From the NCBI GenBank assembly GCA_020633335.1, contig JACKDU010000001.1, positions 558,001 through 622,000 on the forward strand: DNA of 64,000 nucleotides. The letters are read 5' to 3'. Under the pieces are notes generated by a model. That model was not told the DNA's origin and made no database searches. It saw nothing but the letters and a program-made list of their open reading frames with translations. This stretch comes from Myxococcales bacterium (GTDB lineage Bacteria > Myxococcota_A > Polyangia > Nannocystales > Nannocystaceae). Made by a program: the position numbers and the translations under genes. Of this stretch, positions 1 to 10,689 are shown in pieces (positions within the stretch are counted from its first letter, which is position 1; each line of letters opens with the position of its first letter).

Positions 1-798
1 GTACTCGTAGCGGAGCTCGTAGTCCGCGGCCTTGCCGTCGGTGGCGATCGCCGGCTTGAACTTCGCCTTGCGCAGCGCCTGCTGGGCGACCTTGTCGCAG
101 CCGTAGCCCATCCCCTTGGTCACCTTGACGCTGCGGACGGTGCCGTCGCTGCGGACCTGGACGGCGAGGACGACGGTCCCCTCGACGCCGAGCTCCTGGA
201 CCGCCGGGCACTCGATCACCGGCACCTTGACCGGGGTCGGCAGGGACTTGATCGCCAGCTCGCTCTTCGGCGACCAGGTGTCGCCGGTGCCGCCCGGCTC
301 GCCCTTCGGCGGCCCGCCGGGCTTGGCCGAGCCGGTCCCCTTGGAGCCCGGCTTGCCGGTGCCGCCCGGCACCCCGCCGGGCTCGCCGACCTGGACCGCG
401 ACCCCGCTGTTGCCGTCCTCGACCAGGTTGCTCATGTCGAGGCGGAAGGGCGGCGGGGGCTCGTCGTTGGGCGGCTGATCGGTCGGCGGCGGGTTGTTCT
501 TGGGCTTGGCGATCGGCTTCGGGGGCGGCGGCGGGGGCTCGGTCTCCGGCTCGGGCTCGGGCTCCGGTTCGGGCTCGGGCTCCGGTTCGGGCTCGGGCTC
601 CGGTTCGGGCTCCGGTTCGGGCTCGGGCTCGGGCTCGGGGATCTCGAACTCCGTGAGGTCGTAGTCCCGCTGGTCCGCCTTCTCGCCGGTGTCGCCGAGG
701 ATGCTGGCGACGCCGATGAGCAGCACCGCGCCCGCGTGGGCGACGATCGAGAGGAGGAGCGCGAGGTTACGCCGCTCTTGCGGGTTCGACCAGAGCAC
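1..798 (-). CDS. tonB: TonB-family energy transducer (3' end outside window)
   Basis: Predicted periplasm-spanning protein that passes proton-motive energy from ExbB/ExbD to outer-membrane receptors. The chosen GTG start follows an in-frame stop by five codons. An N-terminal membrane anchor (about residues 11-32) is followed by a long Glu-Pro linker encoded by 18-bp repeats, Pro- and Gly-rich spacers, and a C-terminal TonB-type domain. That domain contains the pattern 'GVEGTVVLAVQVRSDGTV' and then 'KFKPA...GKAADYELRYEY', close to the usual end of the family. The gene is cut by the window edge, probably within its last few codons. It lies 32 bp downstream of exbD, in the same operon. An AgmX/GltJ-like adventurous-motility protein is an alternative because myxobacteria carry many TonB-like paralogues. 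Confidence 0.8.
   Translation of the reverse strand, partial: MLWSNPQERRNLALLLSIVAHAGAVLLIGVASILGDTGEKADQRDYDLTEFEIPEPEPEPEPEPEPEPEPEPEPEPEPEPEPEPETEPPPPPPKPIAKPKNNPPPTDQPPNDEPPPPFRLDMSNLVEDGNSGVAVQVGEPGGVPGGTGKPGSKGTGSAKPGGPPKGEPGGTGDTWSPKSELAIKSLPTPVKVPVIECPAVQELGVEGTVVLAVQVRSDGTVRSVKVTKGMGYGCDKVAQQALRKAKFKPAIATDGKAADYELRYEY
541..645 (-). repeat. Glu-Pro coding tandem repeat in tonB
   Basis: About five imperfect 18-bp units (GGCTCGGGCTCCGGTTCG as read on the plus strand) encode the (Glu-Pro)n spacer of the TonB-like protein. Such linkers span the periplasm. Copy number could change by slippage without a frameshift because the unit is a multiple of three. Confidence 0.8.
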
Positions 799-830
799 GG
801 CCGGAGCGCCCCATCAGCCCACAGGAGCCG

Positions 831-1286
831 CTACACGCCCTCTTGGGGCTTCGGCTTCTCGGTTGCGATCGCGTACTTCTTGACCCCTGAATCGCGCAGG
901 AGATCGATGAGATGGACCATGGCCCCGACCTGCGCCGCCTCGTCGCACTGAATCACCCCCTGAAGGTCCTGGTCCTCCTTGAGCTTGGCGGCGATCGCGT
1001 CCTTGATCACCTGGTCGCGCTTGTCGTCGGTCTCGCCGTCGACCTTGATCCGGTCGATCGCGTAGGAGCCCTCTTTGGTGCACATCAGCAGGATCTGGTG
1101 CGGGTTGGGCTCGAGCTTGGTGCCGGTCTTGGCGTCGGGCTTGTCGACCCGCATCGCCTCGGAGTCCTGGATGGTGGTGGTCGTCGCCATGAAGATGACG
1201 AGGAGCACCAGCATGACGTCGACGAGCGGCGTCACGTTGATCGAGTTGATTCCGTCGTCGTCGTCGGCGTTGGTGTCGGCGGCCAC
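831..1286 (-). CDS. exbD: ExbD/TolR-family biopolymer transport protein
   Basis: 151 aa inner-membrane protein of the ExbB-ExbD-TonB (or TolQ-TolR) proton-driven motor. It has an acidic cytoplasmic N-terminus, then the family motif 'NVTPLVDVMLVLLVIFM' (about residues 17-33) with the conserved membrane aspartate at D23. A periplasmic domain of about 105 residues follows, with the usual 'ANKDG'-like region replaced by 'CTKEGSYAID'. It starts 7 bp after the exbB stop and is followed by tonB. The length and single transmembrane segment fit the family. Whether it works with Ton or Tol partners cannot be told from sequence alone; the adjacent TonB argues for Ton. Confidence 0.93.
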   Translation of the reverse strand: MAADTNADDDDGINSINVTPLVDVMLVLLVIFMATTTTIQDSEAMRVDKPDAKTGTKLEPNPHQILLMCTKEGSYAIDRIKVDGETDDKRDQVIKDAIAAKLKEDQDLQGVIQCDEAAQVGAMVHLIDLLRDSGVKKYAIATEKPKPQEGV

Positions 1287-1293
1287 GGCGGCG

Positions 1294-1938
1294 TCACTCC
1301 TTCCGGTCCTCGACGAGGAGCGCGTGGATCATGTTGGTGAGCCCGTCGGCCTCGCTGAGGAGGAGCTTCACCAGGCGCTGGAAGTAGTTGTAGGCGATGA
1401 CCGCCGGGATCGCGACGAGGAGGCCGACCGCGGTCGCGACCAGCGCCTCGTAGATCCCGCCCATGACCGCCTTCGAGTACTCGGCGGTCCCCATGGTGCC
1501 GCCGGCCTCGAGCATCCGGAAGGTCGTGATGATCCCGAGGACGGTGCCGAGGAGGCCGATGAAGGGGCCGTTGGCGCCGACCGTGCCGAGGAAGGAGAGG
1601 TTGCGCTCGAGGCGGAGCTTCTCGGTCGGCCGCATCGCCGCCATGATCGAGATCATCGCCTTGGCGCCGCGGGTCCGGTTGTCGAGCATCGCCGCGGCGA
1701 TCCGACCGCCGGGGCCGGTGGCGACCTTGACCAGGCGCTCCGCCTTGTCGAACTCCTTGTCGACGAGGGCCTCGTGGAGGGTCCGGAGGAGGGCGGTGTC
1801 CTTGCCGCGGATCCCCCGGTAGAAGAGCCAGCGCTCGAACATCACGGTCACGCTGATCACCGAGAGGATGACCAGCAGCCAGAGGATCCACTCCGAGCCG
1901 ACGGCCGCGAGCTGGAGGAATTTTTCGGTCAGGTTCAT
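1294..1938 (-). CDS. exbB: ExbB/TolQ/MotA-family proton channel protein
   Basis: 214 aa polytopic inner-membrane protein, first gene of the exbB-exbD-tonB operon. Three membrane segments are visible at about residues 13-37, 115-138 and 160-190. The family hallmark 'NGPFIGLLGTVLGIITTF' precedes the second half, and the last helix carries 'EALVATAVGLLVAIPAVIAYNYF'. The ExbB-ExbD complex couples proton flow to rotation or energisation of TonB. The short spacing to exbD suggests translational coupling. Paralogue names (TolQ, AglR-type motility motors in myxobacteria) cannot be excluded. Confidence 0.92.
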   Translation of the reverse strand: MNLTEKFLQLAAVGSEWILWLLVILSVISVTVMFERWLFYRGIRGKDTALLRTLHEALVDKEFDKAERLVKVATGPGGRIAAAMLDNRTRGAKAMISIMAAMRPTEKLRLERNLSFLGTVGANGPFIGLLGTVLGIITTFRMLEAGGTMGTAEYSKAVMGGIYEALVATAVGLLVAIPAVIAYNYFQRLVKLLLSEADGLTNMIHALLVEDRKE

Positions 1939-2016
1939 GGGCTTTGATCCCGCGCTAGCCTGCGGAGGAGGGCGAGGTGGTCGACCCGGGTCGCGGCCCC
2001 GACGATGGGACTCGGG

Positions 2017-3210
2017 TCATGGCGTCTCGAGGTCTGTGGGGCCCTGGATCTCATGGGTGAGCTGCGTGGCGTAGGCGCCGGCGGGCAGGCCAAACGAGAG
2101 GCAGACCCCCTCGCTCAGCAGGCTCGGGTTATGCGGGCCCGGGGCCCGCGAAGCAAGTTCTACAGCAGGGGCCGCCCGGATCTGTAGGTCTGTGGGAGTG
2201 AGCTGGAGGGGGCGGCGGGTCCCCGGGACCTTGCGTCCGAGCGCATTGAGCGCGGTCTGGGTGACGCCGGTGCGGGCGAGGATCGCCGCCTCGAGGTCCG
2301 CGGATGGGGTCCCCTCGCTCGGCGCCATCATCTTGCCGCCGTAGATCGGCCCGGTGATCTCGACCTCGCCGGCGTCGAGGCGCGCCTGATCGACCGCCGG
2401 ATCCGCGCACTCGAAGAGGCCGCCGCTGGTCGTCTTGCGGAGGATGTCGCCGGCGAGCACCGTCCGCGAGAGGCCGCGGGCGCGGCGCTCGAGGAGGTAG
2501 AGGTTGAAGAGCGTCGATTGCCCGGCGCTGACCAGGAAATCGGCCTTGCGGCGCATCCGCGCGCCCTCGCCCGCGAGGTAGCGGAGGCCGCGGGCGATGT
2601 TGCGGCCGCCGTCGCCGAAGCGCTGGCCGCCGTAGAGGTTGTCGAGGCCGCCGGCGGCCGCGAGCGCGTCGAGCTTGGCCTGCACCCGCGCGAGGGCCGC
2701 GTCGACGTCGACGACGAGGTCGCGGATCGTCACCTCGAAGCGGTTGCCCTTGAGGTGGCCGCGGCGGAGCTTGTGGGAGTGGGGGGCGGCCGGGCCGAGC
2801 TCGATCGCCGGGTGGCGGAAGGCGGCGAGCGCCTCGCGGGCGGACCAGGGCGCCGAGATCTGCTGCTCGGTGATCGCCTCCCTGTCCTTGAGGCCAGCCA
2901 CGCCGATCTCGATTCGGGGGATCTGGCAGGCGCGCGCGACCTCCTCCACCGCCTCCTCGGTGGTCAGCCTGCGCTTGCGGAGGGTGAGGAGGAGGTGGGC
3001 GCCCTCGCGGCCGTCGGGGCCGTAGGCCGGGATCTCGTGGACGACGAAGTCCTCGGGGCGGCAGCGCATGCGGCCGCCGATCCCGGGGAGCGCGGCGGTC
3101 ACCCGCGGTGGCGAGCAGAGGAGCGCGAAGTCGGCGTCGCTCAGGCGAGCGTCCGCGCCGGCGGGCGCCCCGGCCCGGTCGGCGATGGTCGGCGGCGGAT
3201 CGGCGTGCAC
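2017..3210 (-). CDS. truD: tRNA pseudouridine(13) synthase TruD
   Basis: 397 aa enzyme that converts uridine 13 of tRNA (Glu in E. coli) to pseudouridine. The TruD signature 'GVAGLKDREAITEQ' holds the catalytic aspartate (D109). It is followed by 'HKLRRGHLKGNRFEVTIR' and the 'NLYGGQRFGDGGRN' motif typical of the family. The insert between the catalytic and TRUD domains is present, and overall length is close to the bacterial norm. The start is GTG; the first 25 residues are low complexity, so the true start could lie a little downstream. It follows bamD by 12 bp and is probably co-transcribed with it. Confidence 0.93.
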   Translation of the reverse strand: MHADPPPTIADRAGAPAGADARLSDADFALLCSPPRVTAALPGIGGRMRCRPEDFVVHEIPAYGPDGREGAHLLLTLRKRRLTTEEAVEEVARACQIPRIEIGVAGLKDREAITEQQISAPWSAREALAAFRHPAIELGPAAPHSHKLRRGHLKGNRFEVTIRDLVVDVDAALARVQAKLDALAAAGGLDNLYGGQRFGDGGRNIARGLRYLAGEGARMRRKADFLVSAGQSTLFNLYLLERRARGLSRTVLAGDILRKTTSGGLFECADPAVDQARLDAGEVEITGPIYGGKMMAPSEGTPSADLEAAILARTGVTQTALNALGRKVPGTRRPLQLTPTDLQIRAAPAVELASRAPGPHNPSLLSEGVCLSFGLPAGAYATQLTHEIQGPTDLETP

Positions 3211-3222
3211 CTCGGGGGCCTC

Positions 3223-4266
3223 TCAGGGGGTCGCGGTCGGGGTGGATTGCGCGCTGGCGCCCGCGGACGCCGGCTTGGTCTCGGGCTTGGCCTCGGCGGG
3301 CTTGGCCTCGCCGGGCTTCGACTCGCCGGGCTTCGACTCGCCGGGCGCCGACTCGCCGGGCTCCGGGCCCTCCTCGGGCTTGGTCGGCTTGTGCGGGTTC
3401 TTCGGCCGCGGCGGCGGCGAGGGCTTGGGCGGCGAGCGGTCGGGGCGGGCGCGGCTCGGGTCTGCCGGGCCGTAGGTGTCGTAGATGTACTTGAGGTAGA
3501 GGCGCGCCTGCTTGCCGTGGTGGTGCGTCGGGTGCTGGGCCTGGAGCTCGGCGAAGGTCCCGCGCGAGAGCTCGATCTCCTCCATTTGGAGGTAGGTGAC
3601 GCCGAGGAGGAAGAGCACCTCGGCGTCGAGGCCGATCCCCGGGAAGTCGGCGTGGGCGGCCTCGAGGCGGCCGATCGCGGCCTCCGGGCGCTTCTTGTCG
3701 AGGTAGAAGCGGGCGACGTAGAGCTCGTGCTCGAGGAGGCGGCGGTTGATCTCGTCGCGGAGCTTGACCGCGTTGGGCTCGAGCGGCGAGCCGGCGAAGT
3801 GGTCGAAGAAGTAGCCGAGCTCGCCGAGCGCCTCGCGGAGGCCGGTCTGGTCGCGCTGGTAGTAGGGCGGCATGATCCCGACCCCGTCGGGGGCGTTCAT
3901 GAACGCCGAGACCGCGGCCATGTAGGCGACCCAGCCGTTGCGGACGTGGCGGTGGGTCGGGTGGAGGCGGCCGAACTGCTTGAAGGCGTCCTGCGAGACC
4001 GCGTAGTTGCCCTGCTCGAACTCGGCGCGGGCGACCAGGAGCTCGGCCTCGACCGCGTAGCGGGAGAAGGGGAAGCGGATCCGGACGAAGTCGGCGTAGG
4101 AGACCGCCTCCTCCCAGTCGCGGTCCTCAAACTCGCCGACCGCGAGCTCGTAGTTCTCCTGGGCGGTCTGGCCGTAGTCGACCGCGAGGTCGGGGCCGGT
4201 CTTGCAGGCGCCGAGGCCGAGGGGCGCGGCGAGGGCGAGGGCCCAGAGGTGCATGTAGACGCGCAT
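3223..4266 (-). CDS. bamD: Outer membrane assembly lipoprotein BamD
   Basis: 347 aa lipoprotein of the BAM complex that inserts beta-barrel proteins into the outer membrane. The signal peptide ends in the lipobox L-G-A-C (C21). A run of TPR-like helices follows, with 'QENYELAVGEFEDRDWEEAVSYADFVRIRFPFSRYAVEAELLVARAEFEQGNY', very like YfiO/BamD. The C-terminal 70 residues are unusual: a Lys/Pro/Glu-rich tail with repeated GESKPGE units from 15-bp DNA repeats. The start chosen gives a compact signal peptide; ATG codons at 4254 and 4284 are alternatives. It sits upstream of truD and divergent from the permease. Confidence 0.88.
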   Translation of the reverse strand: MRVYMHLWALALAAPLGLGACKTGPDLAVDYGQTAQENYELAVGEFEDRDWEEAVSYADFVRIRFPFSRYAVEAELLVARAEFEQGNYAVSQDAFKQFGRLHPTHRHVRNGWVAYMAAVSAFMNAPDGVGIMPPYYQRDQTGLREALGELGYFFDHFAGSPLEPNAVKLRDEINRRLLEHELYVARFYLDKKRPEAAIGRLEAAHADFPGIGLDAEVLFLLGVTYLQMEEIELSRGTFAELQAQHPTHHHGKQARLYLKYIYDTYGPADPSRARPDRSPPKPSPPPRPKNPHKPTKPEEGPEPGESAPGESKPGESKPGEAKPAEAKPETKPASAGASAQSTPTATP

Positions 4267-4423
4267 GCCCGATCGGCCGCCCATGAGGGCGGGCCTCACG
4301 CAAGTGCTGCGGAGTCGAGATCGGGGGGCCATGCGGCGCGGCGCGAACGTAGCCGGCGGCCCCGGGCCTGTCAAACCCCGGATTTTCGCGGCCAGCGGGA
4401 GATCGGCTAGGCTCCCGCCGACC

Positions 4424-5848
4424 ATGGCGCCCGGGGGCACCCCACGGAGCGATCGCCGCCTCGGGCTCCTGCCCGCCGCCGCGGTGGTCGCCGGCTCGAT
4501 GCTGGGGATCGGCATCTTCATCTCGCCGCCCGAGGTCGCGGCCGACATCAGCGGCCCCGGCTACTTCCTCCTGGTGTGGGCGCTCGGCGGGGCGGCGGCG
4601 ATCTGCGGGGCGCTCAGCGTCGCCGAGCTCGGGGCGATGATGCCGCGGGCGGGCGGCGACTACCCCTACCTTCAGATGGCCTATGGGCCAGGTGTCGCCT
4701 TCTCGGCCGGGTGGCTCCAGCTCCTCGCGACCTTCCCGGGATCGCTGGCGGCGATGGCGGTCGGCGTCGCCACCTACCAGCTGCCGGTCCTCGCTGGCCC
4801 GGGCTTCGCCGAGACCCTGAGCCTGGGGCCGATCAGCGTCGACGCGCCGGCCTTCTGGGCGGCGGTGATCGTCGTCGTCCTGACGGCGCTCAACCACATC
4901 GGCGTGGTCGTCTCCGGGCGGGCGCAGCTCCTCCTGACGAGCGCGCCGCTGGTGGTCCTCTTGATCGCCAGCGTCGCCCTGGTCACCGGCGTCGGCGTCG
5001 ACAAGCTCGCCGCGTGGTTCGATCACGGCCAGGTGATGCCGGCGCCGAGCGCCGGCCAGTGGGCCCGCGCCTACCTCCCGGTCTACTTCGCGTACTCGGG
5101 GTGGAACGCGGCGATCTACATCGGCGGCGAGATCCGCGATCCCGGCCGCAACCTGCCGCGGGCGGTGATCGGCGGGACCTCGCTGGTGGTCGTCCTCTAC
5201 CTCGTCCTCTGCGGCGGCTACCTCTCGCTCTTCCCGCTCAGCGAGCTGGCCGCGGTCGGCGAGGCCGGGACCGCCGCGGCCCGCCAGATCTTCGGGGCGG
5301 CCGGGGTGATCGGCGTGACGACGCTGATCTTGCTGGCGATGCTCGGGTCGATCAACGGCACGGTGCTCACCGGCTCGCGGATCGCCTTCGCGATGGCCGA
5401 GGGCGGTGACTGCGTCGACGCGGCCGCCCGCCTCCACCCGCGCTTCGGCACCCCGGTGGTCGCGCTCTGGATGCAGGCCGGGCTCGCGCTCCTCCTCATC
5501 GCCACCCGCACCTTCGATCAGCTGATGGACTACGCCTCGTGCGCGATGCTGATCACCGGCACGCTCACGGTGCTCTCGGTGGTGATCCTCCGGCGGCGCC
5601 TCCCCGATCTCCCGCGGCCCTACCGGCTCCGCCTCTTCCCGCTGGCGCCGGTGCTCTACGCGATCTCGAGCGTGGTCGTGGTGATCACCCTCCTCGCCGA
5701 CCTCGACCTCTCGGTCTTCCTGGCGGTCGGGTGGTTCGGGCTGGCGCTCCTCTTCTACGCCTTCGTGAGCAAGCGGCGGCCGGGGGCGGCGACGAGCGGC
5801 GCCGCGGATGCCCGCTCGCAGGCCGCCGGCGAGCCGCTCCGCGAGTGA
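4424..5848 (+). CDS. APC-superfamily amino acid permease
   Basis: 474 aa inner-membrane transporter, probably a proton symporter or exchanger for an amino acid. The first helix shows the APC signature 'VVAGSMLGIGIFISPPEVA' with the unwound GxGIF segment. About twelve hydrophobic segments follow, and 'YFAYSGWNAAIYIGGEIRDPGRNLPRAV' is the typical conserved loop around TM6-7. The start was chosen at the ATG just before the first helix, since the longer frame adds only Arg/Pro-rich sequence over the bamD promoter. Substrate cannot be assigned. One of the dispersed palindromes lies in codons near residue 87 (4675-4692) and brings TAT, CCA and GGT codons. Confidence 0.88.
   Translation: MAPGGTPRSDRRLGLLPAAAVVAGSMLGIGIFISPPEVAADISGPGYFLLVWALGGAAAICGALSVAELGAMMPRAGGDYPYLQMAYGPGVAFSAGWLQLLATFPGSLAAMAVGVATYQLPVLAGPGFAETLSLGPISVDAPAFWAAVIVVVLTALNHIGVVVSGRAQLLLTSAPLVVLLIASVALVTGVGVDKLAAWFDHGQVMPAPSAGQWARAYLPVYFAYSGWNAAIYIGGEIRDPGRNLPRAVIGGTSLVVVLYLVLCGGYLSLFPLSELAAVGEAGTAAARQIFGAAGVIGVTTLILLAMLGSINGTVLTGSRIAFAMAEGGDCVDAAARLHPRFGTPVVALWMQAGLALLLIATRTFDQLMDYASCAMLITGTLTVLSVVILRRRLPDLPRPYRLRLFPLAPVLYAISSVVVVITLLADLDLSVFLAVGWFGLALLFYAFVSKRRPGAATSGAADARSQAAGEPLRE
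4675..4692. repeat. Dispersed palindrome, site 1
   Basis: GATGGCCTATGGGCCAGG: arms TGGCC/GGCCA around TATG. The middle pair is G-C rather than the commoner T-A, so pairing is kept although the sequence differs. It lies inside the permease gene. Confidence 0.6.
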
Positions 5849-5880
5849 GCAGGGCGCGGCCCTCGTGGTGGTGACGCGCG

Positions 5881-5917
5881 GAGGCCCGCCCGCACGCAGC
5901 GCGTGGGGGCGGGCCTC
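5881..5917. terminator. Bidirectional hairpin terminator candidate
   Basis: An 11-bp GC-rich stem (GAGGCCCGCCC at the left, its complement at 5907-5917) with further inner pairing lies between the convergent permease and small secreted protein genes. There is no U-tract, so it may act as a Rho-independent-like hairpin in either direction only weakly. Confidence 0.55.
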
Positions 5918-5944
5918 GGGTCGGGCGCGTGAGCGAGGGGGGCG

Positions 5945-6289
5945 CTACTTGGCCGGCGTGAGCGCGCCGCCCTTGGTCGGCGCCGGGCAGGTCGCGTCGA
6001 GGTTGGCCATCTCCTCGTCGAGGAGGCTGAGCTCGGCGACCGCGTCGACCACCGGATCGTCGCTCGGGGCCTGGCTATCGCAGAGGCCGAGGCCGACCGA
6101 GCCGTCGGCGCCGACGCACCAGTCGGCGTAGTTGCAGGAGACGCTGTAGTTGAGGATGTTGCCCTGGCCGTCCTGGTTGCAGGTCCACGAGCACGAGTCG
6201 TTGGAGCCCTCGCAGGGCATCTCGGCCGCGGCCGGGCGGGCGAAGGTGGCGCAGAGGGCGAGGAGGGCGGCGGGGATCAGCTTCTTCAT
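5945..6289 (-). CDS. Small secreted Cys-rich protein, unknown function
   Basis: 114 aa. A clear Sec signal peptide (MKKLIPAALLALCATFARPAAA, cleavage after AAA) is followed by a mature part of about 90 residues with several cysteines in the first half (E-M-P-C, S-C-S-W-T-C, S-C-N-Y, W-C-V-G, G-L-C-D, and a late T-C-P). They probably form disulphides in the periplasm or outside the cell. The C-terminal half is acidic and hydrophilic. I recognise no family. The GC-rich upstream region holds AAAAAATT at about 6394, which could be part of a promoter. It is convergent with the permease and divergent from exonuclease III. Confidence 0.75.
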   Translation of the reverse strand: MKKLIPAALLALCATFARPAAAEMPCEGSNDSCSWTCNQDGQGNILNYSVSCNYADWCVGADGSVGLGLCDSQAPSDDPVVDAVAELSLLDEEMANLDATCPAPTKGGALTPAK

Positions 6290-6456
6290 GGTGTCGGGTT
6301 CCTGGGGTGGTGGGCCTGGTCCGCGCGTCGACGGCCTCGTCGCCGCGCATCTCCCCGTAGGCGGCGGGGCGGCGCTCTCTTACGCGGCCGGTGGAAAAAA
6401 TTGTCGCCGGTCCCCGCGCGTCGCGCGGGCCCGCACCTGGTGTAGGGTTGCCGTCG

Positions 6457-7233
6457 ATGTCGCCGCTCCGCCTCCTCACCTGGAACGTCAACTCGGTCCG
6501 CGCCCGCCTCGATCACGTGCTCACCTACCTCGCCGAGCACGAGCCGGACGTCGTCTGCCTCCAGGAGACCAAGGTCGAGGACAAGCTCTTCCCGCGGGTG
6601 CCCTTCATGGAGCTCGGCTACAACGTCGAGGTCTACGGCGGCAAGACCCACGCCGGGGTCGCCACCTTGACCAAGGCGAAGCCGACCGAGGTCGTATGCG
6701 GCTTCCGCGAGGGGGCGGAGGAGGAGCGCCGACGGGTGCTCTTCACCCGGGTCAGCGGCGTGGCGATCTACAACCTCTACGTGCCCAACGGCACCAAGAT
6801 CGGCACGGACGCGTTCACCTACAAGATGAACTGGTTCCGCCGCCTGCGGGCCGAGCTCGACAAGCACCTGCGGCCCGACGAGCCGCTGGTGATCTGCGGC
6901 GACTTCAACATCGCCCCCGACGCGCGCGACGTCTACAGCGTCGAGGCGATGACCGGTCAGCTCCACTTCACCGACGACGAGCACAGGGCGCTCGCCCACC
7001 TCCTGGAGTTCGGCCTCCAGGACTGCTACCGCAAGCACCACCCGGAGGATCGCGGCTTCACCTGGTACGACTACCGCGGGTCCTCGTGGCGCAAGCGCGA
7101 GGGGCTGCGGATCGACCACGTCTACGCGAGCGCGCCGGCCTACGCGAAGAGCGTCTCGGTCGAGCCCGACGAGGAGCCGCGGACCTGGGAGCAGCCCTCC
7201 GATCACCTGCCGGTGCTGGCGACCTTCAAGTAG
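6457..7233 (+). CDS. xth: Exodeoxyribonuclease III
   Basis: 258 aa Mg-dependent AP endonuclease / 3'-5' exonuclease of base-excision repair. The start gives the typical 'LRLLTWNVNSVRARL' N-terminus. 'DVVCLQETKVED' carries the metal-binding glutamate (E37), 'VICGDFNIAP' the catalytic Asp/Asn, and 'WEQPSDHLPVLATF' the terminal Asp-His pair. Length is normal for the family. The ATG was preferred over an upstream in-frame start because the family begins there. It is convergent with the adenylate cyclase gene, ending 10 bp from it. Confidence 0.95.
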   Translation: MSPLRLLTWNVNSVRARLDHVLTYLAEHEPDVVCLQETKVEDKLFPRVPFMELGYNVEVYGGKTHAGVATLTKAKPTEVVCGFREGAEEERRRVLFTRVSGVAIYNLYVPNGTKIGTDAFTYKMNWFRRLRAELDKHLRPDEPLVICGDFNIAPDARDVYSVEAMTGQLHFTDDEHRALAHLLEFGLQDCYRKHHPEDRGFTWYDYRGSSWRKREGLRIDHVYASAPAYAKSVSVEPDEEPRTWEQPSDHLPVLATFK

Positions 7234-7243
7234 CGCCGCGGGC

Positions 7244-8407
7244 TCACGCGCGACCCTGGACGACGAAGGCCTCGACCGGCTCGGCGAGCCCCTTGAGCGC
7301 GTACTCGCCGGCGGGCGCGACCGCCTCGGGGCAGCGCGACGCGAACGCGGCCGAGGCGACCACGGGCACGCCGAGCTGGCCGCAGATCGGCTCCAAGCGG
7401 GCGGCGAGGTTGACCGCCGGGCCGATCACCGTGAAGTCGAGGCGACCGGGCGCGCCGATGTTGCCGTAGAGGACGTCGCCGTAGTGGAGGGCGACGCCGT
7501 AGCGGATCGGCGGCGCGCCCTCGGCGGTCCGGGCCGCGTTGAGCGGCTGGACCCGCGCGGCGAGGTCGCGGGTCGCCGCGAGGGCGGCCTCGCAGGCCCT
7601 CGCCTCGCCGCCCTCGCCCTCGGGCGCCCGGAAGATCGCCAGCATCCCGTCGCCGATGAACTTGAGCACCTCGCCGCCGGCGGCCTCGATCGCCGCGACT
7701 TGGGCCTCGAAGGCGTCGTCGAGGAGGGCGAGGAGCTCGGCGAGGGGGAGGCGCTCGGAGAGCGCGGTGAAGCCCCGGAGATCGGAGAACCAGATCGCGG
7801 CGGTGATCGTCTCGCCGTCGCCGCGGTGGAGGGCGCCGTCGAGGATCCGCCGGCCGGCGTCGCGGCCGAGGTAGGTCGTCGTGATCACCTCGAGGCTGGC
7901 GCGGCGATCGAGGAGCTCGGCGTGGAGGGAGATCGCGCCGCGGAGCTCCGCGAGGCGCTCGACCTCGACGTCGGTGAAGCCGCCCGGGCGCTTGGTCGTG
8001 AAGGTGATCACCGCGAAGCCGCCGGACCAGGTGCAGCCGATCACCACCTGCTCGACGAAGCCCTCGTCCCAGAGCGAGGACTGGAGGTTGAGGGCGCCGC
8101 GCTCGTAGTCGGCCATCCGCACCCGCACCGGGCCGCCGCTCGCCATCGCCTCGGCGATCGGCCCCTGCGGCCCCGGCAGGTCGCGTCGGCGATCGAAGGG
8201 GAGGGTGACGACGAAGGCCCCGCGCTCGCGGTGCCAGGTCGCGCCGACGCCGGCGACCAGCGGGTGGGGGCGGAGGTAGCCGAGCCAGACCCGATCGACG
8301 GCGAAGCCGCCGGCGTCGAGCTCGGCCGCGAGGCCGGCGACGAAGGCGGCCTCGTCGCCGCATGCCTGGGCAGGTCCGAGGAGCCAGGCGAGGACCGGGT
8401 CGTGCAC
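7244..8407 (-). CDS. Class III adenylate/guanylate cyclase with N-terminal GAF-like region
   Basis: 387 aa soluble protein. Residues about 20-170 form a GAF-like sensor region. Residues about 195-360 form a class III cyclase domain with both metal aspartates (D209 in 'FSDLRGFT', D253 in 'KFIGDGML'), the purine-selecting lysine K249, the Asp of 'LDFTVIG', and 'VNLAARLE' with the transition-state Asn/Arg. All active-site positions are filled, and Lys/Asp favours ATP as substrate. The GTG start lies 10 bp after the prkA stop, so the gene is probably co-transcribed with prkA. This suggests cAMP signalling tied to the PrkA stress response (inference). Confidence 0.9.
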   Translation of the reverse strand: MHDPVLAWLLGPAQACGDEAAFVAGLAAELDAGGFAVDRVWLGYLRPHPLVAGVGATWHRERGAFVVTLPFDRRRDLPGPQGPIAEAMASGGPVRVRMADYERGALNLQSSLWDEGFVEQVVIGCTWSGGFAVITFTTKRPGGFTDVEVERLAELRGAISLHAELLDRRASLEVITTTYLGRDAGRRILDGALHRGDGETITAAIWFSDLRGFTALSERLPLAELLALLDDAFEAQVAAIEAAGGEVLKFIGDGMLAIFRAPEGEGGEARACEAALAATRDLAARVQPLNAARTAEGAPPIRYGVALHYGDVLYGNIGAPGRLDFTVIGPAVNLAARLEPICGQLGVPVVASAAFASRCPEAVAPAGEYALKGLAEPVEAFVVQGRA

Positions 8408-8417
8408 GCCGCCGATC

Positions 8418-10478
<2,061 letters not shown>

Positions 10479-10689
10479 GGGCTCCTCGCCGGCGGGCGTT
10501 CTCGAGTCGGGGGAAGGGTGATCTTTCGGGGTCGCGGGCGCAAGCGCAAGGCCGGGTTCTCGAGGCGTCCTGGTGGGCGACCGAGAGCGCGATCCGCTTG
10601 CTCCTTTTTCACGGCATCGGGTCTCGGCCGAATGCTACACTAGCCGTCCGCGTGGCCACTACCTGCGACCTCGCGCATCCCCTCCGACG
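10479..10689. promoter_or_regulatory. Shared divergent promoter region of prkA and yeaH-spoVR
   Basis: The 211-bp gap between the divergent prkA and yeaH genes must hold both promoters. It contains a CTTTTTCACGG stretch (about 10603-10613) and TACACT (about 10635-10640), a possible -10 for yeaH. No convincing -35 element or operator could be identified. Confidence 0.4.
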